Below are positions 55,157 through 64,000 of a stretch of DNA of 64,000 nt, piece by piece. The stretch comes from Xenoacremonium recifei (taxonomy: Eukaryota > Ascomycota > Sordariomycetes > Hypocreales > Nectriaceae): the NCBI GenBank assembly GCA_012184525.1, contig WOFQ01000043.1, forward strand, positions 1 to 64,000. Reading direction: 5' to 3'. Made by a program: the position numbers and the translations under genes. Below the pieces are notes generated by a model, which was not told the DNA's origin, made no database searches, and worked only from the letters and a program-made list of their open reading frames with translations. Every line of letters starts with the position of its first letter. The stretch's first letter is position 1.

Positions 55157-56582
55157 ATGTTGTCTGCTCTCTGCAAACGGCGCAACGAGACAATTATTCC
55201 GAGTCTCCTGAGTCAGCACAGTGCAGTCCTTAATGGTGACAGAGCTGTAGTGGATCTGAGCACCGCTGACAATTGGGCGGTGAAGGAGAAGGTTCTTCCC
55301 CGCCTTCAGGCAGCATTGGGCAACCTCTTAGAGCAGGTAAGTTTTGCTCATTTGTAGTTTCTCATCGATCTCTTACACTTCATCCTCCTAGTATCTCGTG
55401 TCCTTGTCTCCGTTCCACTTCCAAGTCACTTTGCTAATATGATACAACTAGGATCTAGCCTATGCGTCTGGAATAGGTGGTTGCACTCGGACACGGACGC
55501 GACTGGCAGACTTGCTTAATACTCACTTCCGCCCATCGAAAACTCTAGATTCTGGCCATATAGTCCTGGCCGCGGGTGGTAGCTTTGCTTTGACAGCCTT
55601 GGTAGAACAAATTTGCGAGCCGGGCGATGGTATTCTAATCGCCACGCCGTATTGGGCGGGTCTGGACATCTCCATCAGCATACACGGTCGCGCCCGTATC
55701 ATCCCTGTGGACATACCATTAGATCAGACTTTTCAGTCCGAGAGCATCCGTTACTTCGAAGATGCTCTTAGTTCAACTTCAGTTCCCGTCAAAGCCGTGT
55801 TGCTATGCAATCCACACAACCCTCTGGGCCAGTGTTATCCGCTCCATACGCTGAAGGCCATGTACGACTTCTGTGCACGGCGAAAGCTGCATTATATCTC
55901 AGACGAAGTTTACGCCCTGTCAGCTCACCACCCTTTGCCAGCAAATGCTATACCATTTTCGTCAGTACTGGAGCTCAACCAAACAGAAAGTGGTCCCTTG
56001 TTGCATGTAATATACAGTCTCAGCAAAGATTTCGGTTGTAATGGGATTCGACTGGTAAGTTTTAATGATACCCAACTTTTTGCTTTGGATCATGTCATTA
56101 ATAATAGACCTCAGGGTGCTCTGATCAATCAGTCTAACGCGTCACTCCGTCTAAGTGCCGCTCTGAGTGTACATAGTCAGCTGTCTTCTCTATCTACCTT
56201 CTTCGCATCTGAGGTGATCCTTTTACCATCTGTAATAAACGAGATTACGAAGTATGGTGGAGGTAGATTAAGGGAAGCATACGCTATGGTGTTGACTTTT
56301 GTCGAAACCAACCAGATGAAATACGTGCCAGTACATTATGGTATGTTTTTGTTTGTTAGACTACTAGCGTTGGATAACGAAGAGTCCGAATCACGGCTGC
56401 AACTGTATTTCAAGCTAAAGGGTGTATCACTTTCCACTGGGTCAAGCTATCACTTTAAGGAGCCTGGGTGGTTTCGTATCTGCTATGGAATGCCACTGAA
56501 AGACTTGGCAGAAGGCCTCGATAGGATAAATGAAGGCATCCAAGAGTATCTCGCGAACGAGCCACTAGAGATTAAGACTTAG
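55157..56582 (+). CDS. gliI-like: GliI-like PLP-dependent C-S lyase (aminotransferase class I/II fold)
   Basis: PLP enzyme of the ACC-synthase-like aminotransferase fold, 416 residues. In gliotoxin biosynthesis GliI cleaves the C-S bonds of the bis-cysteine adduct to free the dithiol, and the same step is inferred. Exons 55157-55336, 55452-56054 and 56115-56582. ALTALVEQICEPGDGILI holds the PLP-phosphate region, CNPHNPLGQCY the Asn that contacts PLP, SDEVYALS the Asp/Tyr pair, and YSLSKDFGCNGIRLG the Schiff-base Lys. The 60-bp second intron is open and divisible by three, but its removal joins RLGALINQSN as relatives have. It shares a divergent promoter with the prenyltransferase and ends 104 bp from the NRPS 3' end. 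Confidence 0.88.
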
Positions 56583-56686
56583 ATACATACTTCAGCAGAC
56601 GGAAATGGCATCTACTGCAATTAGGTGGCGTAGATCGAAAATAATGGACTTTGAAAAAAGTAGAAGAAAGTAAAGGGAAGAAAGGT

Positions 56687-59600
56687 TTAGACTAAAGACC
56701 AGGCGGTTTCGATTCCTTCAGCAATTGCCGATGCTAGTCGTAAAGGGACCAAATTTTCCATGCATTCTAGATCGCATACCGTAGAGCCATCCTCTCTCTC
56801 CGTGAACTCGACCAGCAACGGGAACTTAGCCCCCGTCGTGTGTACCTCGACGTCCTCGACATCAACGCCCGGAATGGACATCGCTTTGGATAAGGCATCT
56901 TCATGTCGATTGTACACCACCATGACCTGTAGGTCCTCACTGAACTTTGCTATCTCACAAATGCCTCTGAATGGTTCTGCGTGAGACAACGCGTCTCGAA
57001 CAATGGTACCGACATATTTGACGAACGACTCAGAGGGAGATATCTCCGTTCGCATCGCTTTAACCCTTATAGGCAGTCTGTCAAGGAATACACCTAGCAT
57101 TTGCTCAGTGCCTGGCTCTGAGCGGTCCTGGTACGGGATACCAATAATCATATCCTTTGTCGCTTGCACTTCAGCCAAGGCCGTCGCCACCACAGCGACA
57201 AACAAACCCGTGGATCTCGAACAGGATACTTTTGGACTCAGAATGAGAGATTTGGAAATGCCGTCCCAGCTCTTATGATCGGAAGAAGACTTGAATATGG
57301 GGTAAGGAGCATTGTCGAGAATGGTTCGCCAGTAGTCGACGTTCGCACCCTCCGCGCGGGAATGAGCACAATCGGTCTTCCATTGTGCCCAAGCGGTGTA
57401 ATCCGGGACCCTTCGCCTCCCTGCAAGAATACCCTCGTCATTGACACCAATGTCATGGTTGTACTTATGTTGAAGTCTCTGCAAGAATGTTTTGAGAGCC
57501 GTCTTGTCCGTAATAGCATGGTGCTGAACTAGGACGAGGGTTACTTCTCCCCTGATTCCACCGTAGAGTACTAGTCTTGTCAAGGGTCCGTGGACTAGGT
57601 CGAATGGCCGATTGACCCATTGGTCGATATTGAAGTCCGCGATTGGATGGTCTATGCGGATGATCTCGCATGGATACAGTGATTTGCCACGTTGAACAGC
57701 CCCATTCCGTGTGTCAACATGGAAACTACTATAAAGCGTCGGCTCCATGGATGCAACGGACTCCGCAGCCTTTTCCAACACAAGGATATCGACCTGTCCA
57801 ACGAGCCTCAAATGGGCAGCCACATTGAATGCCTGCGGAGTGGGTGAAGATAGAGATAAAAGCACAAATTCTTTCTCCAAAGGTGATACAGAATTGTATG
57901 GTGGTTGGAGCTTCTCCCAGGCGTCTTGAGGACAACATGGTTCCAGAATCATATCGGCAGTGTCGCCATGATGACTGTAATTGGTGATCGCCTCGGCCAG
58001 GACCGAGAAATTTGTATTCCAGAGAAAGAACTTTAGCGGGATCGTCATGCCCAACCTCCGACTGACTATCTGTGCCACCCGGATCTGCGACAGCGAGCTG
58101 CCCCCAAGTGCTAAGAAGTCCGACTCGGCATCCACAACGACACCTTTGGGCAAATCAATGGCAATTCTCCATGCTTCAACAAGAATCTGCTGCATGCCGT
58201 CATGTGGATTTTTCCCATTCGGTTTAGAGCAATCGTCATTTTTGCCCAGGGAATCCATGGTTGCTTCATAAGACTGTAGATACTTGCGGTCTAGCTTCTG
58301 GTTGGCCATGGTTGGTAGGCTTGACAGCCTCACGATTCTCCCAGGACAGGCGTACTCGGGTAACCGGCGGCGTAGACCTGAGTGGATGGCAGCGAGGTCA
58401 ACTGTGGCGGGCTCGACAAATGCCACAATTGTATCTCCTTGCACAACCGCAGCAGCCCGACGCACGCCAGCTTCACCAATCGAGCGAATCACGTTCTCAA
58501 TCTCGTTCAGCTCGACCCGGTAGCCGCGAACCTTGACTTGGTGGTCGAAGCGGCCGAGAAAGCGCAATTCCATTGCCTCCGTCCAGATCCCGCAGTCTCC
58601 AGTGCGGTACATCCTGTATCCCGGCACAAATGGATCAGTAATGAAGCGTGTGGTGGATAGCGACTCCATGCCAGCGCCAATGTAGCCTGAAGCTACTTGA
58701 AGACCGCTGAGACATATTTCCCCGGGCACGCCTATCGGGACAGGACGACTCCCCTTGTCCAAAAGGTAGACGCCGACACGCGGGATGGGTCGGCCCAGAG
58801 TAACCTCTTCATGCGGCCGCAATGGTTTAAATAGACACCCAATGGTACACTCGCAAGGACCGTACGAGTTGTACACGGTACGTGTGCCTCCTGACCAGCG
58901 ATCAGACAGGTCCTGCGGTACGGCTTCACCGGCGAAAAGAATTGTGTCCAGCTGGGGGAAATCGGCGGGATTGCAGACGGACAAAAACGAAGGCGTAATC
59001 ATGGTGGCGTGTACCCGAGCCAGATGTGCAAACGGATCTTCCGGCTCGGCCAAGACCAAAGTAGCACCATAGCAGAGTGATCCAAAAATCTCGGCCTGGT
59101 TGACGTCAAAGCCAGGGGAGAACATCTGGGCGTGTCTGCGACCGGGCCGGGCACCCATACGCGCGGGACTGTATGACAGGTAGGATAGAACGGCCCTATG
59201 ATCAATACGGACACCCTTGGGTACGCCAGTTGATCCGGATGTGAAGGTTATGTATGCAATATCGCTCGACTGGGTGACGGTCCTCAATTGCTCCACCTCT
59301 GATAGAGAATCCCATTCAGCGAGTTCCTCGGCCGCGCACAGGCTCGGTTGGAAGATTCCGCCATGCCTCTGCAGTGTCTCCCCATTGGGGAAGATGGTGA
59401 GCCGAGCTTGAGCTGTCTCAAGCATGATTTGCATTCGCTCTTGGGGAAGCTTCGTATCGAGAGGAACGTATATGGCGCCTGCTTTGATGACTGCCAAAAC
59501 CACCACAAGCCAGTCCAAGCTACGATCGCTCACAACTCCGATGGCCTCGCCGACTCCCACACGTGTTGATATACGGTGAGCAAGGAAGTTGGCAGTTCTA

Positions 59601-62600
59601 TCCAGCTCTCGATAAGTCATTGATCTAACACGCGTTTCGATTGAAATGGCGTCAGGCCATTGTCTAACACCCATCTCGAACGCTTCCTTGAGGCTTGACG
59701 GGCCGACATACGGTTCAATGAGGGTGGACGGTGAGACGCTGGTCAGTGTGAGGAATTCGCTAGGCTCTAACATACGGTCGCGGACATGAGAAACCGCCAT
59801 ACACCGCGCGTCGAGAAGTGCAAGCACCAGGTTTTGGAAGTGGTGGCTCAATCGTTTGATCGTTCCCTCCGCATATAGAGAATAGTCATATATGACACGA
59901 AGCTTCAGTCCTTCGTATTCCAATGCTCGTTGGATTGAAAGTGTCAATTCGAATTCAGGTCGATCGGTCCGGTCAAATTTCCACCCTTCCTGAAGGAAAC
60001 CTGGCAAGTCATACTCCAGAAATAAAGCGGTTTGCATGATTCGAGCGTGACTACCAGGCATGTTCTCTTGTAGGGCCTTAGTGGCGGACCATTGATGATT
60101 TCTGATGAGGCACATTGTGGCATGTACCTCGGCTAAAAACTTGGCTTTGTCCGTCTGGCCGGCCGTCCGAATTACAAACGGACAAGTATTCAGAAGCGGG
60201 CCGACGACAGTGTCGATACCAAGGAGGGGTATTTCTCGCCCTGAGAAAACCGTACCAAACACAGCATAGTCTTGAGAGACATATGTGCTTAATAGGATAG
60301 ACCAGGCCGCGTGAAAGATGGTCGCCGGAGTGAAGTTGCTCACAGCACTTATTTGCTCGACAAGGGCCGAGTTCTGTATGAGATCCAAATTAACAACTCC
60401 ATACCTCGTCTGCGATTGAGTATCCATTGTTGGCCTAGGCAGATTGAGCGGCGAGATGTCGGTTATAGGGTTGAGAAAGTCTTGCCAGAACGTGCGTCCA
60501 TGCTTTTGATAGTCATCTTGTATGTACTGGGATAGTTTTATTGCAACGTCATGGAATTGCAATTTCTGTGGTGGTAGCTCCTGGCCGGAAAGAGTCTTTT
60601 GGACCTCTTGAGTGATGATGCCCATCGACCAACCATCCACCAGGCTATGGTGTATGAGCCACAAAAGGGAGGCCTGTGGTATTCCCTCTCCTAGCAAAAA
60701 CCTTAATGAATGAGCTGGTACAAAGACATCGCCGTCTTCTTCATGGCGGATGGAGTTCCATAATTGGGTCGAAGCCTTTTTCAAGGCAGCCTCCATACTG
60801 CCTGTGTCGTTGTCTACACGGATCTCTTCCCAATCAAAATATTCTTCCCTTTCAAGCTGTTGAACTCCAGCCAGGAGATTGAAACTTGTGCTAAAGACAG
60901 TATGGCGTTTTAGTACCATTTCCCAGGCGTGTCGCATTCGGCTTGGGTCGCTACTCGTGCTCTGGTCAAGCGTGAAGTCGATTTTTATCAACATGTAGCT
61001 TGCTCCGGAATATTTGATGGAGGAGCGAATCATTCCCAGTTGTGCAAGAGTAATAGGCGGTCGAACTGCAGTGCGATCTTTCTCCAGGTCTGTTGGTGAT
61101 GCGCCCACGTCAGACGACCCTACGGGCTTGAGTTTTTGCGTAAGCGCAGCAAGGGGCATGGCAATAAACAAGTCTTCAGAGGTCAGGTCTTGGCCACGGC
61201 GATGTAGCTCTGACAAGAGTCGGACCGCGAGTAAAGAATTCCCCCCCAGTTCCCAAAAGCTGCGGTCCATGGGGACCGTTTCTGACGGTAAGCCGAGTGA
61301 TACAGCCACAGCCTCGCACATAAGTCTTCCCAGACGCGATTGCAACATGCCACTTACGGAGTCTCTGGTAAAGCGGTCTGTCATACTAAATCGTAGAATT
61401 GGAAGATCGACTTTGCCATTTGTTGTTCGCGGGAGCTCATTGCAAGCATGGATATAATCAGGTACAACGAAATCTTCATACTTCTCGACCAGAAACTGCC
61501 TCATTGTAGTTGTATCAATATTTGCGGGTGTTATGGCTGCCATTAGTTGATTATCTTGCATGAAAGTGGCGGCTGCAGACACGCCTCGGTAATCAAGTAG
61601 TCTTGGAAGGACGTCGACATCCATGTTAATGAGATAGCCACGATTCTTGACAATGCTGTCTTGGCGGCCACAGAAAACAATGCCATCGGGCGTAATTCGA
61701 CCGTGGTCTAGCGTCCGGTAGAGTCTTGTGCCCTCCCATGTGAAGAACCGCTCAGCCGTCAAAGGTGCGTTCCTATAGTATCCAATGGCGAGACCTGGTC
61801 CACTGATGCAGATTTCACCCTCATCAGCAAGGTTCCAATGACCATCCTTGTTACTCATGATCAACAGCCGTGTATCAGTCATAGGATATCCGAGGGTAAT
61901 CGGCGTATTGTGACGTAGCTCCGCCATGCTCGCGCAGATTGTGGCCTCGGTAGGCCCGTAGCAGTTGAATATGCGTCGATGAGTCGCCGACCACAACTGA
62001 ACCTGCACAGGACTTGGTGATTCGCCTCCCAAAAATATAGCCCGAACTCTTTTGAAAGGTGCGGGATCCCCTAGGGTAGCTAGCAGTGAGGGCGTTGCGG
62101 GCAGAATTGTGCATGTTCGGGCATCTTCAAGGACGGTACCAGGTTGGGACAACACCAGCTCTCCACCCCAGCAGAGGGTGCTAAACAGGACCCCCAGAGC
62201 AGCTACGACATCAGTACAGAGTTTTGTGCATGTAATGGAATAGTTGGAAACTTACCATCGAAGGCCATGGAAAACAATAGTAATACCCTATCTCCACTGT
62301 TGACACCGAGGTTAAAGGGCATGCCTTGGTCACTGCCCCGGTGCACGTAGTTGTCAACGCACCGGCGTGGAATTACCACCCCCTTAGGTGTTCCCGTAGT
62401 CCCAGAAGTGAAAATAATGTAGATAGGTTGGTCCGCACTTCTTTTCGCGTCGATTTCAGGCACTGGTCCGGGGATGGTATATTTCTTCAACGCCATGCCA
62501 TGGACCAAGACATCGTTAATCTTGATTGTTGGGAATCCAGTCGCGTTCAATGTAGTGGGGGCAGCGAATACGACCAACTTCGGTTGAATGGCCTCGCAAA

Positions 62601-62961
62601 CGGCATCAACCCTGGCTTGGCCCCAGGAATCCGGATCCATGGGCACAAAGCAGATGGCCAGTCGTGTAAACGCAACAATGGTTGCCACGCTTTCGAAACA
62701 TCGGCCAACAAATACTGGAACTTCCTCGCCAGGGTGTAATCCTTGGGCAACGAGGGTTCTCTCAATGGCCTGAGATGTGGCGTCAAGGTCGGCATATGTC
62801 CATTGCCGCTTCCCTTCGCAACAGGCCACCTTCTCTGGTTGATCTTTAATGCGTTGTGTGATCAAGCATGAAGTAGACAGCAATTCATTCGAGGGGGTGC
62901 CAGACCCGAATGAGGCAGTTGAAGTTGCATGACGAACCATGATTGGTATGGTCTCTATCAA
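56687..62961 (-). CDS. gliP-like: GliP-like two-module NRPS (A-T-C-A-T-C)
   Basis: Nonribosomal peptide synthetase of 2073 residues, inferred to condense two amino acids into a diketopiperazine. Exon 1 62961-62256 and exon 2 62202-56687, with a 53-bp intron. Domains with approximate residues: A1 (35-500; TSGTTGTPKG, CYGPTEAT), T1 (carrier motif LGGNSLLA near 554), C1 (600-1030; HHSLVDGW), A2 (1060-1540; TSGSTGVPKG, YGPCECT), T2 (LGGSSLSQ near 1602) and C2 (1640-2073; HHAITDK). No carrier domain follows C2, unlike the A-T-C-A-T-C-T order described for GliP; only 104 bp separate its stop from the next gene. C2 departs from the classic HHxxxDG, fitting a terminal cyclising role. The two amino acids cannot be read without an aligned specificity code. 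Confidence 0.92.
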
Positions 62962-63292
62962 GTCTGTGTTGTACCGAAGCTTCTACCAACCGAAGTTTTT
63001 ACTGCTCTCCAATCCTGGGACATGAATATTTAATGCATTCTTATTGGCTTTTTTTTTAGAAGATCAAATTCTAGTTGTGCATGTCACGGTGAGTAAGTAG
63101 ATTCTCCACATCCGGAGCGTATACCAGACACGGCGCCGGCCATTAATTGTCGTAGTGCATGCCACTGAAATCTGAGAGTGCTCGCTAAGAAATTTACTGT
63201 GTAGTTTGCAATTCATCGCCGCTAAAGTTCCCTTTCTATGCCAATGTCCCCCCATGCTGCTTTTTGTTTCTCGTTTTTGCTGTAACCCTTCT
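62962..63292. promoter_or_regulatory. NRPS promoter
   Basis: A 331-bp region between the NRPS start and the 3' end of the oxidase gene. ACCGAAG occurs twice (62983-62989 and 62999-63005), and CGGTGAGTAA at 63087-63096 resembles the doubled element of the prenyltransferase/lyase promoter. Both are candidate regulator sites; no binding is shown. Confidence 0.4.
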
Positions 63293-64000
63293 TCACCCAA
63301 ACAACGGCGCATGTCCCAGCTGCTCGGCTATAATCTGCGTAGATGCCCCCATTCCCGCTTGGGAGCCCGAAAAGATGGCGTTCGGCACGTTCTTCATCAA
63401 GCCGCAATTGTCGCCAGCAGCAAACACTCCCTTTAGCGAGGTTTGGCCAAATGGAACGCCAGCCTTGACATCTCCGCTGGGCGTCTGCTCCAGTCCTAGC
63501 TGGTCCACGAACGGACCCCGAGGTTTGGTGGCCGGCGTGTGAGCGAGAAAGGCCACCTGCGTGCTGGCCCCATCCTCAAATTCAAGACGAACGGCGGTCT
63601 TCCCTTCGGCTTGTTGCATGACTAGACGCAAGATTCTGCGAGCATCTACCTGGATCACCACCTCCTTGGCCGTCTTTTCCATTACATCAACGTCAAGGAT
63701 TTTCTCAATAGCGTCTGCAACCTCGTTAGAACCGTTGGTAAAGATGATTATGCTCTCGCTCAGTGGAACTACTTGGCGGGCAACGTGCAGCGCCATGGCC
63801 GCGTTAGCGGTACCTCCAATGGCCAAGACGCCAGCAGAGGGGCTGCCTCGTTCCTCATAGCCCTTGCAAAACAGGCAATGAAATCTTTTACTTCGTTAGA
63901 AACCGGTTTCTTTAATATTGTCTTTCCTCTCAAGCTTTCACATACATTGTCTTGCCCCAGCATTCAGCATATCCATCTATCAGCGGAGGGATATCCTCCA
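63293..64000 (-). CDS. gliT-like: GliT-like FAD dithiol oxidase / thioredoxin reductase-like (partial)
   Basis: C-terminal part of an FAD-dependent enzyme of the thioredoxin-reductase fold; the N-terminus lies beyond the window. Exon pieces 64000-63946 and 63884-63293 join across a 61-bp intron to give AECWGKTIFHCLFCKGYEERG, whose CLFC is the redox-active CxxC of the GliT group. AIGGTANAAMALHVARQ is the NAD(P)-type Rossmann turn, and GVFAAGDNCG near the C-terminus is the FAD-binding Asp motif. GliT closes the disulfide of gliotoxin and protects the producer, so the same two roles are inferred. The unspliced reading of the intron region is frame-broken, which supports the splice. The cluster may continue to the right of this gene. 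Confidence 0.87.

Noticed and set aside
40388..64000. Canonical gliotoxin cluster
   Set aside because: A DMATS gene is present, only one P450 is seen, there are two GliN-like methyltransferases, and the NRPS lacks a terminal carrier domain; it is a related but different ETP-type set.
40388..64000. Sirodesmin cluster
   Set aside because: It shares the prenyltransferase, but I do not see the further P450s and acyltransferase expected for sirodesmin; the right side is cut, so this rejection is tentative.
1..64000. CRISPR arrays, rRNA genes or bacterial operon signals
   Set aside because: No regularly spaced repeats, rRNA-like stretches or Shine-Dalgarno organisation; the window is spliced fungal DNA throughout.

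Overview
The window is eukaryotic and looks like a filamentous ascomycete of the Aspergillus/Penicillium type. Nearly every gene has short introns (about 48-140 bp) with GT...AG borders, and the gene content is typical of these fungi: Zn2Cys6 regulators, secreted hydrolases, a PDR-type ABC pump and a secondary-metabolite cluster. I rebuilt all gene models by hand from splice signals, reading-frame continuity and family motifs. Every complete model closes in frame, but none has been checked against RNA or a database.

Region 1 (1 to about 6000) is a minus-strand LINE retrotransposon of the fungal Tad type. ORF1 is open. ORF2 is broken but still recognisable as endonuclease, reverse transcriptase, RNase H and a terminal Cys/His zinc motif. 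Its 3' end (window positions 1-77) folds into a tRNA-like top half next to an A-rich tail. ORF1 and ORF2 overlap by eight bases.

Region 2 (7.5-26 kb) is mostly single genes for secreted or surface functions: a type-B carboxylesterase, an S28 serine peptidase, a small His-rich membrane protein, a Zn2Cys6 regulator, a GH3 beta-glucosidase, a GNAT acetyltransferase, a GPI-anchored Ser/Thr-rich wall protein and a ToxD-like enoyl reductase. Region 3 (28-39.5 kb) holds an ACMSD-like amidohydrolase, a Zn2Cys6 regulator and a PDR transporter in head-to-tail order, followed by a secreted phosphoesterase/phospholipase C.

Region 4 (40.4-64 kb, running off the right edge) is the most interesting part. 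It is a compact biosynthetic cluster with nearly the whole epidithiodiketopiperazine (ETP) toolkit: a two-module GliP-like NRPS, a GliI-like PLP C-S lyase, a GliG-like glutathione transferase, a GliK-like gamma-glutamyl cyclotransferase, a GliJ-like dipeptidase, a GliT-like dithiol oxidase, one P450, an MFS exporter and a GliZ-like regulator. To these it adds a DMATS-type prenyltransferase and two different LaeA/GliN-like methyltransferases. The inferred route is NRPS diketopiperazine formation, P450 oxidation, double glutathionylation, trimming by GliK/GliJ-type enzymes, C-S cleavage, disulfide closure by the GliT-like enzyme, and prenylation plus (probably N-) methylation. The expected product is a prenylated, doubly methylated ETP or a relative. 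The NRPS ends after its second condensation domain and lacks the terminal carrier domain described for GliP.
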